Part shown: in pieces, positions 1-6,187 of the stretch
Layout of the letters: the number at the start of each line of letters is the position of its first letter
How positions within the stretch are numbered: the stretch's first letter is position 1
The notes under the pieces: model-generated
What the model was told of the DNA's origin: nothing
The model's input: the letters and a program-made list of their open reading frames with translations, nothing else
Databases searched by the model: none
Position numbers and translations under genes: made by a program
Source: Alphaproteobacteria bacterium
GTDB taxonomy: Bacteria > Pseudomonadota > Alphaproteobacteria > ATCC43930 > CGMCC-115725
Length of the DNA: 8,917 nucleotides
Assembly (NCBI GenBank): GCA_030040495.1
Contig: JASHTP010000448.1
Location: 1 to 8,917, forward strand
Reading direction: 5' to 3'

Positions 1-878
1 GTGAGCGCGCAGCGGCCGGCGAAGGGGCAGCCCGGCGGCAGGTCGGCGAGCTCGGGCACCGCTCCCGCGATGGTCGAGAGCCTGGTGCCGCGCGTCGCGC
101 CGAGCCGCGGCCGCGCGGCGAAGAGGCCTTGCGTATAGGGATGCGCCATGCGCGCGAACACCGCCTCGGCCGGGCCGCTTTCGACGACGCTGCCGCCATA
201 CATCACCAGCATGCGCTCGACGGTCTCGGCGATGACGGCGAGGTCGTGGCTGATGAGCAGCAGCGCCATGCCGCGCTCGGCGACGAGGTCGGCGACGAGG
301 TCGAGGATCTGGCGCTGCACGGTGACGTCGAGCGCCGTCGTCGGCTCGTCGGCGATGAGCAGGTCGGGGCCGCAGGCGAGCGCCATGGCGATGGTGACCC
401 GCTGGCGCTGGCCGCCGGAGAGCTCGTGCGGGTAGCTGTCGACGCGGCGCTGGGCGGCGGCAATGCCGACCCGGTCGAGGAGCCGCACCGCCTCGGCGCG
501 CGCCGCCGCCGCGCCGAGCCCGCGATGCAGCCGCAATGGCTCCGCCACCTGGCGGCCGATCGGCTGCACCGGGTTGAGCGCGGTCATCGGCTCCTGGAAG
601 ATCATGGCGATGCGGTCGCCGCGCAGCCGGCAGAACGCCGCCTCGCCGAGCCCGACCAGCTCGGTGCCGGCGAAGCGGATATGGCCGGAAAGCGCGGCGC
701 CTTCCGGCAGCAGCCCCATCAGCGCCAGCGCGGTCAGCGACTTGCCGGAGCCGCTCTCGCCGATGAGCCCGAGCGTCTCGCCGCGCTCCAGCGCGAAGCT
801 GATGCCGCGCAGCGCGGTCGCGGGCCCGCGCGCGGTGGCGAGCCGCAAGGTCAGACCCTCGACCTCGAGCAGCGCCAT
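1..878 (-). CDS. dppD: Oligopeptide/dipeptide ABC importer ATPase, DppD/OppD type (3' end outside window)
   Basis: This is the cytoplasmic ATPase of a peptide/nickel-type ABC importer and would power the two permeases encoded just upstream. Reading the minus strand from the ATG at 878-876 gives 292 complete codons before the window ends. All ATPase motifs are present: Walker A GESGSGKS at residues 40-47, Q-loop Q95 (IFQEP), signature LSGGQ at 153-157, Walker B LLIADEP at 173-179 and switch histidine H211 (ISHD). The end of the visible part has the family's C-terminal oligopeptide region (HPYTQGL, then PPGCPFAGRC). Paired cysteines at this place are typical of DppD/OppD and have been linked to an iron-sulfur cluster in some members. 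The start follows the dppC-like stop by one base (TGA-g-ATG), and a GGAG lies 8 bases upstream of it. The dppD name reflects family, not proven substrate; nickel, glutathione or other peptide-like ligands remain possible. Confidence 0.93.
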   Translation of the reverse strand, partial: MALLEVEGLTLRLATARGPATALRGISFALERGETLGLIGESGSGKSLTALALMGLLPEGAALSGHIRFAGTELVGLGEAAFCRLRGDRIAMIFQEPMTALNPVQPIGRQVAEPLRLHRGLGAAAARAEAVRLLDRVGIAAAQRRVDSYPHELSGGQRQRVTIAMALACGPDLLIADEPTTALDVTVQRQILDLVADLVAERGMALLLISHDLAVIAETVERMLVMYGGSVVESGPAEAVFARMAHPYTQGLFAARPRLGATRGTRLSTIAGAVPELADLPPGCPFAGRCAL

Positions 879-879
879 C

Positions 880-1725
880 TCAGCGGCTCCGGGCGAGGCG
901 CGGGTCGAGCAGGTCGCGCAGCCCGTCGCCCAAGAGGTTGAGGCCGAGCACCGCCAGCACGATGGCGATGCCGGGGAAGAGGGCGAGCCACGGCGCCTGG
1001 AAGAGCTGCGCTTGCGCGTCGTTCAGCATGCGGCCCCAGGAGGGCTGCGGCGGCTGCGTGCCGAGGCCGAGATAGGAGAGCGCCGCCTCCCACAGGATGG
1101 CGTTGGCGAACTGGATGGTGGCCTGGACGATGAGGAGCGAGAGGATGTTGGGCAGCACGTGCGCGAGCGTGATGCCGAAGGGGCCACGGCCGGCGGCGCG
1201 CGCCGCCAGCACGAAGTCGCGCTCCCACACCACCTTGGCCGCGCCGCGCGTGACGCGGGCGAAGATCGGGATGTTGAAGATGCCGATGGCGAGGATCGAG
1301 TTGACGATGCCGGGGCCGAGCACGGCGGTGAGCATGATCGCGGTGAGGATGGCGGGGAAGGCGAAGGCGAAATCGGCGAGCCGCATCGTCCCTTCCTCGA
1401 CCCAGCCGCGCCGCGCCGCCGCCAGCGCCCCCAGCGCGGTGCCGGCTCCGAGGCCGATGGAGACGGCGATGATTCCGACCAGGATCGAGTTCTGCGCGCC
1501 GACCATGAGCATGGAGAAGACGTCGTGGCCGAGCGCGTCGGTGCCGAACCAGTGCTGCGCCGACGGCAGCTGCAGCTTCTCCGGAATGTCGATGAGGTAG
1601 GGCGAGAGCGGCGTCCAGACCAGCGACAGGCCCGCCACGAGCAGCAGGGCGAGCGTCAAGGCGCCGCCGACGAGGAAGCTCCAATGGCCGAGCGCGCGGC
1701 CGGGAAATGTCGCCGTCGCACTCAT
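880..1725 (-). CDS. dppC: Peptide-type ABC importer permease, DppC family
   Basis: This 281-residue inner-membrane protein is the second permease of the importer. It has the usual DppC layout: a short cytoplasmic N-terminus, a first membrane segment at about 17-37, the family motif HWFGTDALGHDVFS at 58-71, then about five further hydrophobic segments (roughly 80-103, 118-138, 140-155, 195-215, 248-265). The EAA loop that docks on the ATPase is at about 171-193 (AARAAG followed by HVLPN). SYLGLGTQPPQPSWG at 217-231 is another DppC hallmark. Length is normal for the family. Its ATG overlaps the stop of the dppB-like gene by four bases (ATGA, 1722-1725), indicating translational coupling, and the ATPase gene follows after one base. 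The partner of the channel is the DppB-like protein; the ligand cannot be told from the sequence. Confidence 0.93.
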   Translation of the reverse strand: MSATATFPGRALGHWSFLVGGALTLALLLVAGLSLVWTPLSPYLIDIPEKLQLPSAQHWFGTDALGHDVFSMLMVGAQNSILVGIIAVSIGLGAGTALGALAAARRGWVEEGTMRLADFAFAFPAILTAIMLTAVLGPGIVNSILAIGIFNIPIFARVTRGAAKVVWERDFVLAARAAGRGPFGITLAHVLPNILSLLIVQATIQFANAILWEAALSYLGLGTQPPQPSWGRMLNDAQAQLFQAPWLALFPGIAIVLAVLGLNLLGDGLRDLLDPRLARSR

Positions 1726-2672
1726 AGCTCGCGCAGCTTGAGCCGGGGATCGATCGCGGCATAGAGCAGGTCGACGGTGAAGTTCACCGCCACCACCATG
1801 GCGGCGAGCAGCATCACCACGTCGCGCACCACGACCACGTCGCGGTTGGCGATCGAGTTGAGGATGAGCCGACCGAGCCCCGGCAGATAGAAGACGTTCT
1901 CGACCACGATGGTGAGCACCAGCAGGTTGGAGAATTGCAGCCCCATGATGGTGACGATCGGGATCATGGCGTTGCGCAGCACGTGGCGGCGCAGCGCGGC
2001 GCCGCGCGACAGTCCCTTGGCGCGCGCCGTGCGCACGAAATCCTCGCCCAGCATGTCGAGCACCGCCGAGCGGGTGACGCGCGCCAGGATCGCCGCCTGG
2101 ACGATGGCGAGCGACACCGATGGCAGGATGAGCGCGCGCAGCCCCGCCCAGAGCCCGGCGCTCCAGCCGGGGAAGCCGCCGGCGGGGAGCCAGCCCAGCT
2201 CGACGGCGAAGAGCAGGATCAGCAGGATGGCGAACCAGAAGCTCGGAATGGCGATGCCGATCTGGCTCAGCCCCATGATTGCGATGTCGGCGAAGCGGTT
2301 GTGGCGCGCGGCGGCGAAGATGCCGAGCGCGAGCCCCAGCGCGACGTTGAGCGTCATCGCGATCAGCGCCAGCGGCAGGGTGACGGCGAGCGACTGCTCC
2401 ACCAGATCGACGACCGGCGTGTCACAGGCGTAGCTGGTGCCGAAATCGCCGTCCGCCATGCCCTCGATCCAGCCGAGATAGCGCTGCAGCGGCGGCCGGC
2501 CGACGCCGAGCTTGTGCGCCAGCGCCGCCACCGCCGAAGGCGGCGCCTCGGGGCCGAGAATGACCTCCGCGGGATTGCCCGGCAGCACCTCGAGCACCAG
2601 GAAGATCACGATCGAGGCCGCGACGAGCGTCGCCACGAAAGTGGCGAAGCGTTTGAGCAGGAAGCCACTCAT
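1722..2672 (-). CDS. dppB: Peptide-type ABC importer permease, DppB family
   Basis: This 316-residue inner-membrane protein is the first permease of the importer and the first gene of the minus-strand operon visible here. The N-terminus fits DppB exactly: a short basic start, a membrane segment at about 10-30, then LPGNPA at 30-35, a periplasmic stretch ending in GDFGTSY at 75-81, and further membrane segments. The EAA loop is at about 211-235 (DFVRTARAKG through HVLRNA). The segments ENVFYLPGLGRL (258-269) and DLLYAAIDPRL (301-311) are typical of the DppB C-terminus. The ATG at 2672 is chosen because it gives the correct family N-terminus, but no purine-rich ribosome-binding site precedes it: the bases just upstream on the coding strand read CCGCCCCC. 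No binding-protein gene lies upstream, so that component must be encoded elsewhere, perhaps beyond the left edge. Confidence 0.93.
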   Translation of the reverse strand: MSGFLLKRFATFVATLVAASIVIFLVLEVLPGNPAEVILGPEAPPSAVAALAHKLGVGRPPLQRYLGWIEGMADGDFGTSYACDTPVVDLVEQSLAVTLPLALIAMTLNVALGLALGIFAAARHNRFADIAIMGLSQIGIAIPSFWFAILLILLFAVELGWLPAGGFPGWSAGLWAGLRALILPSVSLAIVQAAILARVTRSAVLDMLGEDFVRTARAKGLSRGAALRRHVLRNAMIPIVTIMGLQFSNLLVLTIVVENVFYLPGLGRLILNSIANRDVVVVRDVVMLLAAMVVAVNFTVDLLYAAIDPRLKLREL

Positions 2673-2744
2673 GGGGGCGGAATATTGCCGATCGCGCGCC
2701 GCGCGTCACGGGGCGCGGGCATTCCAACGCTGGAGGGTTCTTCC

Positions 2745-2771
2745 CCTCTCCGCCCCGTTGGGGCGGAGAGG
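2745..2771. repeat. GC-rich palindrome, 12-base arms
   Basis: CCTCTCCGCCCC at 2745-2756 is the exact reverse complement of 2760-2771, separated by three bases (GTT). The perfect 12-pair stem is followed on the plus strand by TAGGGTGAGGTGGGG. Short GC-rich palindromes of this kind with a TGAGGTGGG-like flank are, from general knowledge, common intergenic repeats in alphaproteobacteria. With no T-run on either side it is not a standard intrinsic terminator. Confidence 0.75.
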
Positions 2772-2776
2772 TAGGG

Positions 2777-2816
2777 TGAGGTGGGGAAGCCGAGACGGTT
2801 GCCACCACCCACCTCA
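2777..2816. repeat. Inverted repeat TGAGGTGGG / CCCACCTCA
   Basis: TGAGGTGGG at 2777-2785 is the exact reverse complement of CCCACCTCA at 2808-2816, with 22 bases between. It links the 12-pair palindrome on its left to the double-hairpin element on its right. A TGAGGT also occurs at 4534-4539, beside the second copy of the double-hairpin element, so the motif seems to belong to the same mosaic repeat family. Confidence 0.6.
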
Positions 2817-2824
2817 TCCTCGCA

Positions 2825-2885
2825 ACCCGGCCGACCGCTTCGCGGTCGGCCCCTTCGGGTTCGATCGCGAAGCGATCGAACGGGT
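2825..2885 (-). repeat. 61-base double-hairpin repeat, copy 1
   Basis: Read on the minus strand this element begins ACCCG and ends CGGGT, which can pair as an outer stem around two perfect hairpins. On the plus strand these are GGCCGACCGC (2829-2838) with GCGGTCGGCC (2842-2851), and GTTCGATCGC (2859-2868) with GCGATCGAAC (2872-2881), each with a three-base loop. The plus-strand sequence at 4440-4500 has the same length and matches it at 52 of 61 positions by hand alignment. It is probably a REP-like palindromic intergenic element, but I do not recognise a named family. Confidence 0.8.
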
Positions 2886-2919
2886 AGCGCCTTCTTGTCA
2901 GCCGCCGCCATACCCGCCA

Positions 2920-2947
2920 CGCTGTCACCTCCGACAGCGACCGAGGT
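2920..2947 (+). promoter_or_regulatory. Ribosome-binding site of aldehyde dehydrogenase with adjacent dyad
   Basis: GAGGT at 2943-2947 lies 6-7 bases before the ATG at 2954 and fixes the start. Just upstream, CGCTGTC (2920-2926) and GACAGCG (2933-2939) form a 7-pair dyad with loop ACCTCC. The loop bases ACCTC (2927-2931) are the exact complement of the GAGGT ribosome-binding site. This could be an operator for a repressor dimer or an RNA structure that hides the site; both readings are inference. Confidence 0.5.
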
Positions 2948-2953
2948 CCCCGC

Positions 2954-4402
2954 ATGATCCCCTTCGCAACCGACCGTCTGTTCATCGCCGGCGAATGGCG
3001 CGAGGCTGCCGGGCGCGAGAGCTTGGCGCTGGAGAATCCGTCGGACGGCGCCGATCTGGCGCGGATCGCGCGCGGCGGCGCGACCGATATCGACCGCGCC
3101 GTAGGCGCCGCGCGCGAGGCGCTTGCCGGCGCCTGGGGCGCGATGAGCGCCGCCGAGCGCGGCCGCGTGCTGGCCGCCATGGGGCGGCTGGTGCTGGAGC
3201 GCGCCGACGAGCTCGCCCGGCTCGAGGCGCTCGATGTCGGCAAGCCGCTGAAGCAGGCCAAGGCCGACGCGCTGGCGCTGGCGCGCTATCTCGAATTCTA
3301 CGGCGGCGCCGCCGACAAGCTCACCGGCGAGACCATCCCCTATCAGCGCGGCTATACCGTGCTGACGCTGCGCGAGCCCTACGGCGTCACCGGCCACATC
3401 GTGCCCTGGAACTACCCGATGCAGATCATCGGCCGCAGCGTCGGCGCGGCGCTCGCCGCCGGCAACGCCGCGGTGCTGAAGCCGGCCGAGGAGGCCTGCC
3501 TCACCGCGCTCGCCTTCGCCCGCATCGCCGCCGCCGCCGGCCTGCCGCCGGGCGCGCTCAACCTCGTCACCGGCCTCGGCGAAGAGGCCGGGGCGGCGCT
3601 CGCCTCCCATCCCGGCATCGACCATCTTTCCTTCACCGGCTCGGTGGCGACGGGCGCACTGGTGCAGGCGGCGGCGGCGAAGAACGTGGCGCCGGTGACG
3701 CTCGAACTCGGCGGCAAGTCGCCGCAGCTGGTCTTCGCCGACGCCGATCTCGACGCGGCGCTGCCCTATCTCGTCAATGCCGGCATCCAGAATGCCGGCC
3801 AGACCTGCTCCGCCGCCTCGCGCATCCTGGTGCAGCGCCCGGTCTATGCGTCGGTGCAGCAGCGCATGGCCGAGCGCTATCGCGCGCTCCGCGCCGGGCC
3901 GGCGCTTGCCGATCTCGATCTCGGCCCGCTGGTCTCGGCGCGCCAGCAGGAGATCGTCGAGCGCTATCTCCGGCTCGCCCGCGACAACCGCCTGGTGATG
4001 GCGGCGAGCGGCGAGATCGTCGCCGACGCGCCCAGGGGCGGCCATTATCTGCGCCCGGCGCTCATCGCCGACGTGCCGCCCGAGCATGCGCTGGCGCAGG
4101 AGGAGATCTTCGGCCCGGTGCAGGTGCTGATCCCCTTCGACGACGAGGCCCAGGCGATCGCCATCGCCAACGGCACGCCCTACGGCCTCGTCGCCGGAGT
4201 CTGGACGCGCGACGGCGCGCGGCAGATGCGCCTGGCGCGCGCGCTCCGCGCCGGCCAGGTCTTCGTCAACAATTACGGCGCCGGCGGCGGCGTCGAGCTG
4301 CCCTTCGGCGGCGTGAAGCAGTCCGGCCACGGCCGCGAGAAGGGCTTCGAGGCGCTCTATTCCTTCACCAGCCTGAAGACGGTGGCGGTGCTGCACGGGT
4401 GA
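2954..4402 (+). CDS. NAD(P)+-dependent aldehyde dehydrogenase family protein
   Basis: This 482-residue soluble enzyme should oxidise an aldehyde to the acid using NAD+ or NADP+. Length and motifs fit the ALDH superfamily: the cofactor-site motif PWNYP at 151-155 with N153, the lysine of LKPAEE at K176, the FTGS glycine motif at 227-230, the general base E251 in LELGGKSP, the catalytic cysteine C285 in GQTCSA, and EEIFGP at 383-388. The C-terminal oligomerisation stretch (LPFGGVKQSGHGREKG, 449-464) is complete. The start is supported by GAGGT just upstream. It stands alone, divergent from the peptide importer and flanked on both sides by inverted copies of one 61-base repeat. The general form resembles broad-specificity, betaine-aldehyde or semialdehyde dehydrogenases; I cannot assign the substrate, so no symbol is given. 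GC content is as high as in the transporter genes, so it appears native. Confidence 0.95.
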   Translation: MIPFATDRLFIAGEWREAAGRESLALENPSDGADLARIARGGATDIDRAVGAAREALAGAWGAMSAAERGRVLAAMGRLVLERADELARLEALDVGKPLKQAKADALALARYLEFYGGAADKLTGETIPYQRGYTVLTLREPYGVTGHIVPWNYPMQIIGRSVGAALAAGNAAVLKPAEEACLTALAFARIAAAAGLPPGALNLVTGLGEEAGAALASHPGIDHLSFTGSVATGALVQAAAAKNVAPVTLELGGKSPQLVFADADLDAALPYLVNAGIQNAGQTCSAASRILVQRPVYASVQQRMAERYRALRAGPALADLDLGPLVSARQQEIVERYLRLARDNRLVMAASGEIVADAPRGGHYLRPALIADVPPEHALAQEEIFGPVQVLIPFDDEAQAIAIANGTPYGLVAGVWTRDGARQMRLARALRAGQVFVNNYGAGGGVELPFGGVKQSGHGREKGFEALYSFTSLKTVAVLHG

Positions 4403-4439
4403 GCGAACCGCTTTCCGTCGCGCTGCGCGCGTGGGAGCA

Positions 4440-4500
4440 ACCCGTTCGCTCGCTACGCGAGCGAACCCTCCGGGGTCGACCGCGCAACGGTCGGCCGGGT
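4440..4500 (+). repeat. 61-base double-hairpin repeat, copy 2 (inverted relative to copy 1)
   Basis: The element starts 38 bases after the aldehyde dehydrogenase stop. Hairpin one is perfect: GTTCGCTCGC (4444-4453) with GCGAGCGAAC (4457-4466), loop TAC. Hairpin two pairs 4474-4482 with 4488-4496 and has one G-T wobble. ACCCG (4440-4444) and CGGGT (4496-4500) form the outer stem. Of nine differences from copy 1, two fall in loops, three in the linker between hairpins, two are a compensating pair in hairpin one, one makes the wobble, and only one breaks a pair. It may also end aldehyde dehydrogenase transcripts, although no T-run follows. Confidence 0.8.
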
Positions 4501-4510
4501 GCTGGAGGGG

Positions 4511-4529
4511 CCCGGCGCGCAGCGCCGGG
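4511..4529. repeat. Small hairpin beside copy 2
   Basis: CCCGGCG (4511-4517) pairs with CGCCGGG (4523-4529) around a five-base loop. It sits between the double-hairpin element and AAGGTGAGGTAA. In the region of copy 1 the matching position has no such insertion, so the repeat mosaics differ in their accessory palindromes. Confidence 0.5.
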
Positions 4530-4541
4530 AAGGTGAGGTAA

Positions 4542-4829
4542 CGTTCCGTAGCCGCGCCGCTCCGCGCAGGATGGGCGGGCGTCAATATCGAAATTCAAGA
4601 GATCGAGGAGCGACGCCTGCGGGCGAGGTCCCCGACCGCGAAAAGCAACCTCGTCTCCGAGGAGCGCGCGCTCTACGCCGGTTTCCGCGAGCGGCTGGGC
4701 AGGTACCGGGTGCTCGACCGCGCCTGTGCCCAATGCCGGAAGCCTCGCCGGTGCCGCCCTTCCTCGCGTGGGCATCGGCAAAATGCTATCGTTCACGCCA
4801 ATCAATGCTCGGCTGGAGAACGTCGATGA
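4542..4829 (+). pseudogene. Possible remnant of an unidentified gene
   Basis: From just after a TAA at 4539-4541 to a TGA at 4827-4829 one plus-strand frame stays open without an ATG. Its middle part (about 4581-4760) has protein-like character: an acidic, helix-prone start (NIEIQEIEERRLRA), then LVSEERALYAGFRERLG and CAQCRKPRRC. It has no proper start, overlaps the start of the peptidase-like gene by four bases, and lies between a repeat and a gene of foreign composition. I do not recognise the family. It may be a chance open frame, as such frames are frequent in GC-rich DNA. Confidence 0.2.
4815..4818 (+). promoter_or_regulatory. Ribosome-binding site deciding the start of the G1-like gene
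   Basis: GGAG at 4815-4818 stands seven bases before the ATG at 4826. It is the best-placed site in this region and supports that start over the upstream ATG at 4499 in the same frame. Confidence 0.6.
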
Positions 4830-5965
4830 AAGACGAACAATGGCTCGAGAGCCAATTCTCCTTCCCCTTGATGGCCACGAACATGGAAGGCGTGTACAGC
4901 ACGCCGCCGCTACCCGACGACTTCGACCTGAAATCCGCCAGCGACGCAACGCTGTTGCGGCATGGGTTGCTGCTGCGACGTCCGAGGCGGGGCGACAGTC
5001 CCGCTAGCGTGGCGGCGTGGAATGAACTCTGCGAACGAGGCTTGCGGACGATGGCACCGCATCTGGCACCACTGCCGGAGACGCGGCGTCGGATGATGAG
5101 TCGGCGAGGCCCCCCAGGCCCGCGAAGCGGCGGTCCACCTCCTCCCGGCGGAGGGTCGGGCGGAGGACAAGTGGCCCTCTCGAACTTGTGCGGCGGTGCG
5201 CTGGAGGGAACAGGCGATTGGCAGAGCGTGACGGGAACAGTGAGACTTCCTTACTTGCGTGTTCCGTCACAAGGTCTGCAGGCCGACCAAACCGCGGCAG
5301 GCCTCAACGCTTGGGTTGGGCTCGGCGGTCTTGGGATTCTGAATAGCGATTTTTACTTGCTCCAAGCGTGCGTGGGTTTCAGCCTGAACACGCAGACAAC
5401 TCCGCCTTCTACGGACGTTGCCGTCCCGAATTGGCTGTGGCTGGTTCCCAATTCGGAATACCCTGATTCTGCAGCTCAAGTGTTTGCCGGTGCCACGATT
5501 GCCAATCCCCCCTTGGGAGAGCACTCGGGAACTCGCATACGGCTCCATTGCGCATACGTTGCTGCGAAGGACGGATCGATTTGGGGAGCCGCCTCTTTCC
5601 TCTTTTATTATGATTTTCCTTCCTGCCCGGAGCCGGCAATCCTCCCCCGCCGTCTTCCTCAGCCCATCGGGCCTGCGGTACCTCCGACGTTGGTGAGCGT
5701 TTTCGTCCCGGGCCCGACGGGCTTTTCTGGCTCTGCAAAATCAATCGACTGGATCCTGGAGAACATGGCCGTCACGAGCGGCATAGCGGACGCGGTTGTG
5801 CCGGAGTTCACGCCCATTACGTTCACCAACGCCCTGGGTTCCGGTCAGTCTGGAGCCGTTGCCGGCGACCCCATCGATGGCTTCACGATCTTGTGGACCA
5901 ACAACAGCGCTGCGTCGGTGGCGCTTGCGTCGCAAACGGTATCCATCACCTACACGGGCCCTTAG
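4826..5965 (+). CDS. Peptidase G1 (eqolisin, glutamic endopeptidase)-like protein
   Basis: From the ATG at 4826 the product has 379 residues. Residues about 119-378 follow the G1 fold in order: SNLCGGALEG with SVTGTVRLP (119-142), AWVGLGG (162-168), LLQACVGF (178-185), the Trp-rich NWLWLVPNSEYPD (202-214), SIDWILE (306-312) and a final TVSITYTGP. Aligned by memory with aspergilloglutamic and scytalidoglutamic peptidases, Q180 and E312 fall on the catalytic Gln (ILQTG) and Glu (AEWIVE). The N-terminal 118 residues hold PPLPDDFDLKSASDATLLRHG, like a preface I recall from bacterial G1-like proteins, and a Pro/Gly linker at 95-114. No signal peptide is visible, although fungal relatives are secreted acid proteases. 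GC is only about 50% at 5341-5400, far below the neighbours, and a transposase remnant follows, suggesting horizontal transfer. Family assignment is likely; proteolytic activity is inference. Confidence 0.75.
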   Translation: MKDEQWLESQFSFPLMATNMEGVYSTPPLPDDFDLKSASDATLLRHGLLLRRPRRGDSPASVAAWNELCERGLRTMAPHLAPLPETRRRMMSRRGPPGPRSGGPPPPGGGSGGGQVALSNLCGGALEGTGDWQSVTGTVRLPYLRVPSQGLQADQTAAGLNAWVGLGGLGILNSDFYLLQACVGFSLNTQTTPPSTDVAVPNWLWLVPNSEYPDSAAQVFAGATIANPPLGEHSGTRIRLHCAYVAAKDGSIWGAASFLFYYDFPSCPEPAILPRRLPQPIGPAVPPTLVSVFVPGPTGFSGSAKSIDWILENMAVTSGIADAVVPEFTPITFTNALGSGQSGAVAGDPIDGFTILWTNNSAASVALASQTVSITYTGP

Positions 5966-6160
5966 CCGCGGCGCCGCTCGTGTCGCCGCTGCATATCGCC
6001 GCCATGTTGGCGCCGCACCCTGCTGGTGTGATCCTACCCGTCGTTTTCTTCGTGCTGGGTAGCACAAGCGCTGCAAGCGGGTCGCGACGGATGAGCGTGG
6101 TCTAGGGGCGTCGACAGCTGCTGAGACCGGTTTTTGACCGCTGCCGATCATGAGAGCTGG
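5966..6160. other. Intergenic region after the G1-like gene
   Basis: About 195 bases with no gene I can support. It contains a 10-base self-complementary sequence (GCGGCGCCGC, 5968-5977) just after the stop, and a 33-codon open frame at 6004-6105 with a hydrophobic middle but no ribosome-binding site. Composition is mixed, and the segment may be decayed insertion-sequence DNA upstream of the transposase remnant. Confidence 0.5.
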
Positions 6161-6187
6161 AACGGGTGGATGCTGTCCCCGACGACG

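Larger units (their letters stand above)
2673..2953. promoter_or_regulatory. Divergent intergenic region between dppB-like and aldehyde dehydrogenase genes
   Basis: This 281-base gap must contain the promoters for both divergent transcription units. About half of it (2741-2885) is taken up by palindromic repeat sequence described in separate entries. The segment next to dppB (2673-2740) shows no convincing -35/-10 pair. On the aldehyde dehydrogenase side a TTGTCA at 2895-2900 resembles a -35 box, but no good -10 lies at the right distance. The promoters are therefore inferred from gene orientation, not seen. Confidence 0.45.
4403..4825. other. 423-base intergenic region after aldehyde dehydrogenase
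   Basis: Its left part holds the second double-hairpin element (4440-4500) and a small hairpin (4511-4529). The right part (about 4560-4825) holds no gene I can recognise, only an open but unassigned frame described separately. A plus-strand open frame continuous with the peptidase-like gene can be read back to 4499, but that segment starts inside the repeat and looks non-coding. No clear promoter for the next gene was found. Confidence 0.6.

Noticed and set aside
463..1764. Plus-strand frame of 433 codons opposite dppD and dppC
   Set aside because: Antisense to two well-supported transporter genes, low-complexity acidic/Arg-rich translation, no domain.
2895..2923. Possible promoter with TTGTCA as -35
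   Set aside because: The hexamer at the proper distance (CACGCT) is not a credible -10 box.
2825..4500. Invertible segment controlling the aldehyde dehydrogenase through its flanking inverted repeats
   Set aside because: The repeats are short (61 bases, 52 identical) and no recombinase gene or recognition core is visible; dispersed palindromic elements explain them better.
2512..4536. Long plus-strand frame overlapping dppB start, repeats and aldehyde dehydrogenase
   Set aside because: Low-complexity Arg/Ala translation out of frame with the real gene; crosses two genes and both repeats.
2669..4585. Long minus-strand open frame (638 codons) opposite the aldehyde dehydrogenase
   Set aside because: It lies antisense to a complete, motif-perfect enzyme, runs through both repeat copies, and its translation is Arg/Gly/Ala-rich without any recognisable domain: the usual shadow in GC-rich DNA.
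4499..4825. Extended N-terminus of the G1-like protein from ATG 4499
   Set aside because: The extension starts next to the repeat, is Arg-rich without family character, and a good GGAG site precedes the ATG at 4826 instead.
5968..5977. Self-complementary GCGGCGCCGC after the G1-like gene as terminator
   Set aside because: A palindrome without a loop or following T-run, and common by chance in GC-rich DNA.
6004..6105. 33-residue open frame with a hydrophobic core
   Set aside because: No ribosome-binding site and no independent support; short hydrophobic frames arise by chance.
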